In this document: positions 26,901 through 32,618 of the stretch, piece by piece
Numbering within the stretch: position 1 is the stretch's first letter
Layout: the number at the start of each line of letters is the position of its first letter
Source: Streptomyces triticagri
GTDB taxonomy: Bacteria > Actinomycetota > Actinomycetes > Streptomycetales > Streptomycetaceae
DNA length: 64,000 bases
Direction of reading: 5' to 3'
Assembly: GCF_003429565.1 (NCBI RefSeq)
Contig: NZ_QUAK01000239.1
Coordinates: 1 to 64,000, forward strand
Notes under the pieces: model-generated
Database searches by the model: none
What the model was told of the DNA's origin: nothing
The model's input: only the letters and a program-made list of their open reading frames with translations
Position numbers and translations under genes: made by a program

Positions 26901-27301
26901 TCGACACGGCCCGAGTCCCACAGCGGGCGCCCGCCGTCGCCCGGCGGCTCGGCGCCGGCGAACACCCGCACCTGGTAGGCGCTCTGCCGGGCACCCTTGC
27001 CGGGCGCCGACAACTCCCAGGCGAGCCGCGGCTTCGCCACATCGGTGCCGAGCAGCGCGGTCGCGTACTCGACAGTGGTGCGCTCGATCTTCAGCACGCC
27101 GCTCCTCGCCGGTCGTTCGGCCCGGTCGTCGGGGGCCGCGGTCGCCGGGGCCGGGTTCAGGGCCATCAGGCCCACTCCCGCTCCGGCGGCCGAGGTTCTC
27201 AGGAAGGTGCGACGGTTCCAGGCGCGGTCGCCGGGGACGCCGGTGACGCTGGTTACGGGGGCTCCGTCAGTTCCGTCGTGGTTCGGCTGCTCAGTGCTCA
27301 T
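23969..27301 (-). CDS. Secreted alpha-L-rhamnosidase, GH78
   Basis: The 1110-residue enzyme releases terminal alpha-L-rhamnose from plant or microbial glycans outside the cell. The N-terminus carries a twin-arginine signal (AWNRRTFLRTSAAG, ending ALNPAPATA). Then come an Ig-like N-domain, a Bac_rhamnosid_N domain (LYLSGLAYYEAELNGRRVG, DPGFTDYDKTVLY), and the (alpha/alpha)6 catalytic barrel with GYPTDTPMFEKNGWTGDAQ and CSEPMYEKLEKAMRRT, closing with a beta domain. The ATG at 27301 has a CAGGAG site; the upstream extension is unlikely. A LacI-type operator lies 124 bases upstream. No rhamnose transporter or catabolic gene is adjacent. Confidence 0.93.
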   Translation of the reverse strand: MSTEQPNHDGTDGAPVTSVTGVPGDRAWNRRTFLRTSAAGAGVGLMALNPAPATAAPDDRAERPARSGVLKIERTTVEYATALLGTDVAKPRLAWELSAPGKGARQSAYQVRVFAGAEPPGDGGRPLWDSGRVESADTCGVPYGGPALEPRTRYHWQVRVWDGDGRPSAWSTARWWETALGKDDWKGHWIGAPAAPEPPGFEGASWIWSPGATPEDAPAGPRWFRGALELPDGAEVSKAEVVATADDDFTLYLDGGDVLHAPEQTDGWRSGRYADVTEQVRGAGGKVVLAARATNRGEAEVNPGGLLVRLVVTTADGELTCVTGDGWRTNDEEQEGWTGADFDDSGWAEAEVLVPFGEGPWGDDAQVAADEQPAPLLRREFTVGKPVARARLYLSGLAYYEAELNGRRVGRQVLDPGFTDYDKTVLYAVHDVTEHVRKGRNAIGVTLGRGFYGMTTTNVWNWHKPPWHGEPRLLGQLEIDHPDGSRSTVASDGSWRITEGPTRSNSQYAGETYDARKAPRGWTEPGFDDGDWQRPERQKAPKGELRAQSLEPIEVTDTVKPIAVKAHGDDWIVDMGRTLAGWTRLKVRAEAGTTVRLVHGEKLKDDGSVHAETDHVPGRFQTDEYVCAGGGDEVWEPKFSYKGFRYVQISGLPEKPEPEQVLGRLVHSAVRDTGSFRCSEPMYEKLEKAMRRTVLNNLHGYPTDTPMFEKNGWTGDAQVGAPTMMYALGMHRFLGKWLDDLRDSQNDKGQPPVIVPSGGWGYKELAPTPEWTTVYPFLVREMYRVYGDERVVRDHLPAVIRYLDYEIDRLEDGLAVTALGDWLPPGHPSGIPPEDTRLTATAYLHRALTDTAEMADLIGEAGVRDRYRSTAGELKEAFNKEFLGPDGHYRTAKDPEYRQTNNCLPLAFGLVPKGARASVADSLVADIEERGNHLNTGCLGTSVLLRALSAAGHSDVAHAVATQTTYPSWGYWFENGADTMWEMWELDSRSRDHYFMGTVAQWLYENVAGLRPGDAGYRTFVVRPDARTGVDWARTEFHSVRGPAEVSWSRIDKAVRLTVRVPVGSTAEVHVPAASRSSAEAPRGAKFLRSEPGHVIYRVGHGSWDFSGRP

Positions 27302-27424
27302 CGACGCGCTCCTGGAGGTGGGCAACGAGGTGTGCTGCAGGGGTGGTTGGGTGCAGTGACGCGGCGGAACGACGGTGCGCCCACGAGCGGTCGCCACGCT
27401 GTCCGATGCTGTGCACATCCATGA

Positions 27425-27436
27425 TGAATCGTTTCA
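27425..27436 (-). promoter_or_regulatory. LacI-type operator upstream of the rhamnosidase
   Basis: Read on the minus strand this is TGAAACGATTCA, one base from the palindrome TGAATCGATTCA and close to the TGAAACG-TTCA sites bound by LacI-family sugar repressors. It is the only such word in the 360-base promoter region. No LacI gene is in the window. Confidence 0.6.
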
Positions 27437-27662
27437 AGTGCTGTTCGGGATCCTAGAGCGCTCGCGAGCATCGACTCAAGAGGTGTGCAGGGAGAGTCCT
27501 TTGAGGACGCCGATGTGCTCCGCCGAGACTCCGATGCGCGCCGCCGAGGACTCCGATCTGCTCCGCGCCGGCGGGCGTGGCTCGGTGCCGGTGGACAGCC
27601 GGTGATCCCGGGAGGTACGACATGACGGGTTCACCATGCCGTCCCTCTGCACAGGAGTTGTC
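27437..27662. other. Intergenic region between divergent rhamnosidase and acetyltransferase
   Basis: Apart from the degenerate 21-22-base repeats at 27503-27567 and the ribosome site before 27663, I see no gene. Short open frames on both strands have poor codon bias. Confidence 0.5.
27503..27567. repeat. Three degenerate tandem units of 21-22 bases
   Basis: Units starting at 27503, 27525 and 27546 each read about GAGGACTCCGATGTGCTCCG with a few changes. They sit in the intergenic region and could be clustered binding sites or slippage products. Confidence 0.5.
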
Positions 27663-28612
27663 TTGACGCCGACCTCGGTGACGTACCGCCCGCTGACCGG
27701 CCCCGAGGAGATCGCCCTCTTCTGCAGACTCACCTATGTCCTCGACCACGAGCTGGCCGACGACTTCGCCGCAGGGCGCCGCCGGCCCGAGTGGACATGG
27801 GTGGCCCTGGACGGCGACCGGCTGCTGGCCCGGCTCGCCTGGTGGACCACCCCGGGCGGCGAAGTCCCGCTGCAGTTCGACTACTTCGACGTCGACGACA
27901 CCCTGCCCCGCCCGGTGCGCGACGAGATCGGCCTGCGGCTCTTCGAGGCGGCCACCGCGGCCGTCGTCCCGTACGGCGGGAAGCTCCCGGAGTACGGCCG
28001 CTTCGTCCCGCCCGACTGGCGCGAGGACGCCACGGCCCGCGAGGTGGTCGAAGCCCGCACCCGCGTCCTCGAGGGCACAGGTGCGCGGCTGTTCGTCGAG
28101 CGGCTGCGGCTGCAGTGGACCCCTCGTCCCCGCTCCCGAAGGCCGGCGTACGGCTCGTCTTCCGCCCGGTCGCGGACCGCGAGGATCTCCTCGGGCTCAT
28201 GGTGCCGGTTCTGGAGGGCACTCTCGACGCCCACAGCCGGGCGGACCTGGCATCGGGCATGACCGCGCGCGAGGTCGCCGAGGCGCACTACGACGACGAG
28301 TTCGCGCGGTTCAAGAGCCCGCGGGAATGGTGGCGCATCGCCGAACTTCCGGACGGGGGCGGGCCCGTGGGTTTCGTCGTCCCCGCCCGCAACAACTACC
28401 ACCCGATCATCGCGTACCTCGGAGTGCTGCCCGCCCACCGCGGCCGCGGCCACATCGACGAGATCCTCGCCGAGGGCACCCGCATCCTGGCGGACGCCGG
28501 CGTCGACCGCATCAGGGCCTCGACGGACCTCGCGAACGTCCCCATGGCGAAGGCCTTCGCCCGTGCGGGATACGTCAACTTCGAGCGCACCCTGAACCTG
28601 GTCTGGGACTGA
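27663..28612 (+). pseudogene. GNAT acetyltransferase gene with an apparent one-base frameshift
   Basis: The first half runs in one frame (VTYRPLTGPEEIALFCRLTYV to RLRLQWTP) and the second half in another (PLPKAGVRLVFRPVADREDL to NFERTLNLVWD, with the acetyl-CoA loop LGVLPAHRGRGHIDEIL). The switch falls at the C4 run 28120-28123. One extra C would give a continuous reading through TPSSPLPKAG. The product would be a 316-residue two-part acetyltransferase with the active GNAT domain at the C-terminus. TTG 27663 behind AGGAG is the likely start. A sequencing error, a true inactivating mutation or a programmed shift are all possible; error or mutation is likelier. Confidence 0.75.
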
Positions 28613-28659
28613 GCGCGGCGGCCCGCACCGGGTGAGACGTCGTGCCCCTTCCGCATTGT

Positions 28660-28673
28660 TGGAACACGTTCTA
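28660..28673. promoter_or_regulatory. KstR-type operator upstream of the acyl-CoA dehydrogenase
   Basis: TGGAACACGTTCTA is a perfect match to the KstR half-site pattern TNNAACNNGTTNNA known from actinobacterial sterol-catabolism promoters. It lies 40 bases before the GTG of the dehydrogenase gene. A second perfect match lies at 53891. Confidence 0.75.
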
Positions 28674-28713
28674 CGGTGTGCGCCGCCGCAGAACCGCGAC
28701 GTCTGGAGGGGCC

Positions 28714-29916
28714 GTGCACCTCGAATACACGCCGGAACAACAGCAGTTGCGCACCGAACTGCGCGCGTACTTCGCCGAGGTCATGCCCGACCGCGACACG
28801 GCGGAAGGGGCCGCGCCCGCCGCCGATCCGGCCGAGCAGAAGCGCTTCTACCGAGAGACGATCCGGCGCCTCGGCGCCGACGGCTGGCTCGGCGTCGGCT
28901 GGCCGAAGGAGTACGGCGGCCGCGGCCTCGGCCCCGTAGAACAGTTCATCTTCTTCGACGAGGCTGCGCAGGCCGTCGTACCGCTGCCGCTGATGGCGCT
29001 CAACACCGTCGGACCGACGATCATGCAGTTCGGCACCGATGAACAAAAGGCGTACTTCCTGCCGAAGATCCTCTCCGGCGAGATCGACTTCGCCATCGGC
29101 TACAGCGAACCGGACGCGGGCACCGACCTCGCCGCCCTGAAGACGCGAGCCGTACGCGAGGGCGACACGGAGACCGGGACCTACGTGGTCGACGGCCAGA
29201 AGATCTGGACCACCAACGGCGACACCGCGGACTGGGTCTGGCTCGCCGTGCGCACCGACCCCGACGCCCCGCCGCACAAGGGCATCACCATGCTCCTGGT
29301 GCCGACCGACGACCCCGGCTACTCCTGCACCCTGATCAACACCCTCGCCTCGCACGACACCACCGCCAGCTACTACGAGAATATCCGCGTCCCCGCCTCC
29401 CGCCGCGTCGGCGAGGAGAACAAGGGCTGGCGCCTGATCACCAACCAGCTCAACCACGAGCGCGTCACCCTCGCCGCACACGGCACCATGGCGATCCGCG
29501 CCCTGCACGACGTCCAGCGCTGGGCGTTCGGCACCAAACTCACCGACGGCCGCCGCGTCATCGACCTCGGCTGGGTCAAGCAGCGCCTGGCCCGCACCCA
29601 CGCCCGGCTCGACGCGATGAAGCTCCTCAACTGGCAGATGGTGAACGCCGTACAGAACGGCACCCTCACCCCGCAGGACGCCTCCGCCGTCAAGGTCTAC
29701 GGCTCCGAGGCCCGCCGCGACGCCTACGCCTGGCTCCTGGAGATCGTCGCCGCCGCGGGCCCCCTCAAGGAGGGCTCGGCCGGCGCGGTACTCAACGGCG
29801 AACTCGAACGCGGCTACCGCAGCGCCGTGATCTTCACCTTCGGCGGCGGCAACAACGAGATCCAGCGCGAGATCATCTCCTGGATCGGCCTCGCCATGCC
29901 CCGCGTGCGGCGCTGA
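28714..29916 (+). CDS. Acyl-CoA dehydrogenase
   Basis: The 400-residue flavoenzyme has the classic order: N-terminal helical domain (LEYTPEQQQLRTELRAYFAE), FAD-binding middle domain (IGYSEPDAGTDLAALKTRA, GQKIWTTNGDTADWVWL) and a C-terminal domain with GGGNNEIQREIISWIGL near the end. It oxidises an acyl-CoA thioester at the alpha-beta bond. Members with this form are common in sterol side-chain gene sets as one half of heteromeric enzymes. The GTG at 28714 has a GGAGGG site. A KstR-type box stands in its promoter, which argues for a steroid or related substrate. Confidence 0.88.
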   Translation: MHLEYTPEQQQLRTELRAYFAEVMPDRDTAEGAAPAADPAEQKRFYRETIRRLGADGWLGVGWPKEYGGRGLGPVEQFIFFDEAAQAVVPLPLMALNTVGPTIMQFGTDEQKAYFLPKILSGEIDFAIGYSEPDAGTDLAALKTRAVREGDTETGTYVVDGQKIWTTNGDTADWVWLAVRTDPDAPPHKGITMLLVPTDDPGYSCTLINTLASHDTTASYYENIRVPASRRVGEENKGWRLITNQLNHERVTLAAHGTMAIRALHDVQRWAFGTKLTDGRRVIDLGWVKQRLARTHARLDAMKLLNWQMVNAVQNGTLTPQDASAVKVYGSEARRDAYAWLLEIVAAAGPLKEGSAGAVLNGELERGYRSAVIFTFGGGNNEIQREIISWIGLAMPRVRR

Positions 29917-29928
29917 ACGCAGAACCGG

Positions 29929-30327
29929 TCAGAGAGTGACCTCCACGGCGACGACGGGGTGACGGCGGCGCCTGCCGGACACGGCGGAGTACACATTGCC
30001 GATGCGGGCCATCAGGTACTTGCGGTCGAGGAGGCGCCGCACCATCCGCGTCCCGTCGGCGTCCAGCAGCCGCCCGGTGCCCGCCGCTTCCGGGGCGCCG
30101 GGTGAGATCCGGCCGCGCACGTCGCAGACCACGACCCTGACCCGTGGGTCCCGGCGCAGTCGCTCGACCTTCCAGGACGCGGCCTCGGTCCAGATGTAGA
30201 GGAGCCCCTCGTTCATCACGTGCCAGACCGGCGTGGCCACGGGGGATCCGTCCTTGCGATACATCGTGAGGCTGACGTAGCGGGCCCGTGCCAGGGCTGC
30301 CGCGGTGGCCGGATCCAGGGCGGTCAC
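29929..30327 (-). CDS. PPOX-class F420-dependent oxidoreductase / pyridoxamine-phosphate-oxidase fold protein
   Basis: The 132-residue split-barrel protein matches the small actinobacterial PPOX-class F420 enzymes: LARARYVSLTMYRKDGSPVA, PVWHVMNEGLLYIWT, SWKVERLRRDPRVRVVVCDVRG. These bind F420 or flavin and reduce varied compounds. The GTG at 30327 overlaps the stop of the TetR gene upstream by four bases, so the two are co-transcribed. It converges on the dehydrogenase with 12 bases between. The cofactor is inferred from family. Confidence 0.82.
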   Translation of the reverse strand: MTALDPATAAALARARYVSLTMYRKDGSPVATPVWHVMNEGLLYIWTEAASWKVERLRRDPRVRVVVCDVRGRISPGAPEAAGTGRLLDADGTRMVRRLLDRKYLMARIGNVYSAVSGRRRRHPVVAVEVTL

Positions 30328-30989
30328 CGGCTGTCCGCCACGGCATGCGGCGTGGACCGGGGATCGGCCGGGGTGTTCCGGCCGGGGTGCACGGCCAGGG
30401 ACGCCAGGACGATCTCCCGTGCCGAACGGACCGTGTCCGCGAAGGCGGCCGGGTCCCTGCCGATGCGTTCGGCGCCGGCTCGCATGACACCCGAGAGCAA
30501 CTGCACGGTGAGTGGCACATCGCCGACCTGCCGGAACTCGTCGCGCGCGATACCGTCCCGCACGACGTTCTCCACCTCGAGGACGATCGCGTAGAACGGA
30601 TTGTCCGGTCCCTCCGGGACCTCCGCGACCGGCTGTCCGGATCCCGGCCGGAACATCAGATGCAGCGAAGGGTCCGTGGACGCCTCCAGGACGACATCGA
30701 TGATTGCCGACAGGCGCTCGGCGGCCGACTGCGCCGGCCGGCCGGCGATCGCGGCCACACGCTCCACGGCGGGCAGACTGGCCCGCTGCGTCAGCGCCCG
30801 GACCAATGCGGCCTTGTTCGCCGCGTAGTTGTACAAGGTGTTGCGCGCGAGGCCGGCCCGGGCCGCGATGTGACCCATGGTGATCGATTCGTAGTCGCGC
30901 TCGAGCAGCAACTGCCGTGTGGCCTCGGCGAGGTCGTCCCACACCTTCTGGTGGTGCTCCTCGAGGCTCGCGCCCCAGATACGCGGCAT
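30324..30989 (-). CDS. TetR-family transcriptional regulator
   Basis: The 221-residue protein has an N-terminal TetR helix-turn-helix (DYESITMGHIAARAGLARNT then LYNYAANKAALVRAL) and a helical ligand domain with no recognisable subclass. It overlaps the PPOX gene and follows the SnoaL-like gene by 32 bases. The long palindrome in front of the SnoaL-like/oxygenase divergent pair is its most likely target, giving local autoregulation. Ligand unknown. Confidence 0.88.
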   Translation of the reverse strand: MPRIWGASLEEHHQKVWDDLAEATRQLLLERDYESITMGHIAARAGLARNTLYNYAANKAALVRALTQRASLPAVERVAAIAGRPAQSAAERLSAIIDVVLEASTDPSLHLMFRPGSGQPVAEVPEGPDNPFYAIVLEVENVVRDGIARDEFRQVGDVPLTVQLLSGVMRAGAERIGRDPAAFADTVRSAREIVLASLAVHPGRNTPADPRSTPHAVADSR

Positions 30990-31021
30990 CCGGCTCCTGC
31001 CTTCCTCGTGTCCCTGCTCTT

Positions 31022-31495
31022 CTAGCCTGCCTGCTCAGAGGGCAGGGCGGCACTCGCCAGATGCGTGTTCTCCTGGTGAGCGGCGGTGAGCTGCACGCGG
31101 CTGAATCGCCAGCCGTCCGGGGTGCGGACCGCCTCGTTGTCGTAGAAGCCGACCACCAGCCAGCGGTCCGGGCCGCCGTCGGCGACCTCGGCGGGGACCC
31201 AGTGTTCGGCGCGGACGTGCGCGTGAATCGTCGCACGGTCGCCGTCGAGCTCGACGACGTGCCCCGTGATGGCGTGATGGGTCGCCGTGAAGGGCGCAAA
31301 GGAGCCGCGGAGGACCTCGACGTACTCGGCGAGCGGAACCTCCATCGGCGGGATTCCGGACACCGACTCGAAGTCGAGCGTGAGCGGATCGGTGAGGACG
31401 CGGCCGGGCAGCTCGTCGAACTCCTTCCGGTCCGCGATGTCGGCGTAGTGGCCGAACAGTTGGATGAGTTCGGCGCGATCGGTCTCTGCGGTCAT
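31022..31495 (-). CDS. SnoaL-like (NTF2-fold) protein
   Basis: The 157-residue protein has the nuclear-transport-factor-2 cone fold used by SnoaL-like and steroid-isomerase-like proteins: ELIQLFGHYADIADRKEFDELP, then FTATHHAITGHVVELDGDRATI and a C-terminal GWRFSRVQLTAA. Such proteins are small-molecule isomerases, hydroxylases or dehydratases. It is the first gene of an apparent SnoaL-TetR-PPOX operon, behind a 35-base palindrome shared with the divergent oxygenase gene. No catalytic residue can be assigned. Confidence 0.78.
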   Translation of the reverse strand: MTAETDRAELIQLFGHYADIADRKEFDELPGRVLTDPLTLDFESVSGIPPMEVPLAEYVEVLRGSFAPFTATHHAITGHVVELDGDRATIHAHVRAEHWVPAEVADGGPDRWLVVGFYDNEAVRTPDGWRFSRVQLTAAHQENTHLASAALPSEQAG

Positions 31496-31557
31496 GGGTC
31501 TGCCTCGATTCTCTCCGTCGCGTACGTCATGACGCGGTACACACCGGCGTCCGTACG

Positions 31558-31592
31558 CGACAACCTGTCGTAAACGTTACGACAGGTCGTCG
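31558..31592. promoter_or_regulatory. 35-base palindrome, likely TetR operator in a divergent promoter
   Basis: Arms CGACAACCTGTCGTAA (31558-31573) and TTACGACAGGTCGTCG (31577-31592) match at 15 of 16 pairs around ACG. It sits in the 196-base gap between the SnoaL-like operon and the MpaB-type oxygenase gene. Size and symmetry are typical of TetR operators, and a TetR gene lies one gene away. Confidence 0.8.
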
Positions 31593-31691
31593 CAAAAGCA
31601 AGTCGAGGTGGCTGTGGGGCTTGCGCCGTCGCACCGGCGGTGCAGACGGGGCCCAGGGCGCCTGCGTACTCTGCGGGCAGGAGGTCGTCCC

Positions 31692-32618
31692 ATGGGTGAG
31701 GCGGATCCCGGACTCTTCGGGCCCAGGTCGGTGACCTGGCAGGTGCACAGTGATCCGATGATGTGGATCGCGGGGGTGCGGGCGCTGTATCTGCAGGCGC
31801 TGCATCCGCGCGCGGTGCGCGGCGTGATGCAGAACTCCGACTTCCGCAAGGACGCCTGGGGCCGGCTCATGCGCACCGCCGGTTTCGTCGGCACCATCAG
31901 TTACGGGACGGCCGAGGCGGCGGAGCGTGCCGGGGCCAGAGTGCGGAAGATTCACAGTTTCCTCACGGCGACCGATCCGGACACCGGCGAGACCTATGGC
32001 GTCGACGAACCGGAACTTCTGCGGTGGGTGCACTGCGCCGAGATCGACTCGTATCTCGCGGTGGCCCGCAGATCGGGGCTGCGGATGACGGACGCGCACG
32101 CCGACCGGTACATCGACGAGCACCGCGAGAGCGCCCGTCTGGTCGGCCTCGACCCCGCCGCCGTACCGGCGAACCGGAAGCAGCTCGCCGGGTATTTCGC
32201 TTCGATGCGGGCCGAGTTGGCCGCGGGGCCCGAGGCCCGCGAGGTCGACGAATTCCTGCGCCGGCCGCCCGTGCGGCCGCTCCTGGTGCCGGGCCGCGAG
32301 CTGCTCTGGAGCCGGGTCGCCCACCTCGCCTACGACTCGCTGCCCGCCTACGCCCACGACCTGTACGGACGTCCGGCGCCGCCGGCGGGGAGGGTCGACC
32401 TGCGGCTGCGGGCGGCCGGTAACATCCTGCGGGCCGTGCCCGCCCGGGTGCGCTGGCAGCTGCCGCCGAAGCACATTCTGCGCGCCATGGCACGACTCGG
32501 GCCGGGCAGCCGCCCGGCCCCGTACAAACTCCGGGACCCTGCGGCCATACTGGACGGGCCGGGGAGGGCGCAGCTACGCGACGGGGGCGACAGCACGAGA
32601 TGGCGGACACCAGGCTGA
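31692..32618 (+). CDS. MpaB-type oxygenase (DUF2236 family)
   Basis: The 308-residue protein belongs to the DUF2236/MpaB group, whose studied members are haem b oxygenases such as rubber oxygenase Lcp. It has LYLQALHPRAVRGVMQNSDF, GFVGTISYGTAEAAERAG, the VRKIHSFLTATDPDTGETYG block and the WVHCAEIDSYL histidine. Substrate is unknown. The ATG at 31692 follows AGGAGG. Its 3' end overlaps the kinase gene by 19 bases, a hint of co-translation, and its promoter holds the TetR palindrome shared with the SnoaL-like operon. Confidence 0.83.
   Translation: MGEADPGLFGPRSVTWQVHSDPMMWIAGVRALYLQALHPRAVRGVMQNSDFRKDAWGRLMRTAGFVGTISYGTAEAAERAGARVRKIHSFLTATDPDTGETYGVDEPELLRWVHCAEIDSYLAVARRSGLRMTDAHADRYIDEHRESARLVGLDPAAVPANRKQLAGYFASMRAELAAGPEAREVDEFLRRPPVRPLLVPGRELLWSRVAHLAYDSLPAYAHDLYGRPAPPAGRVDLRLRAAGNILRAVPARVRWQLPPKHILRAMARLGPGSRPAPYKLRDPAAILDGPGRAQLRDGGDSTRWRTPG

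Noticed and set aside
23999..27424. 1141-codon plus-strand open frame opposite the rhamnosidase
   Set aside because: Shadow of GH78 third-position GC; lacks any domain, while the minus strand has full GH78 motifs.
27453..27749. Minus-strand open frame containing a GGAHRSLGGAHRR repeat
   Set aside because: Arises from the degenerate DNA repeats, without ribosome site or codon bias.
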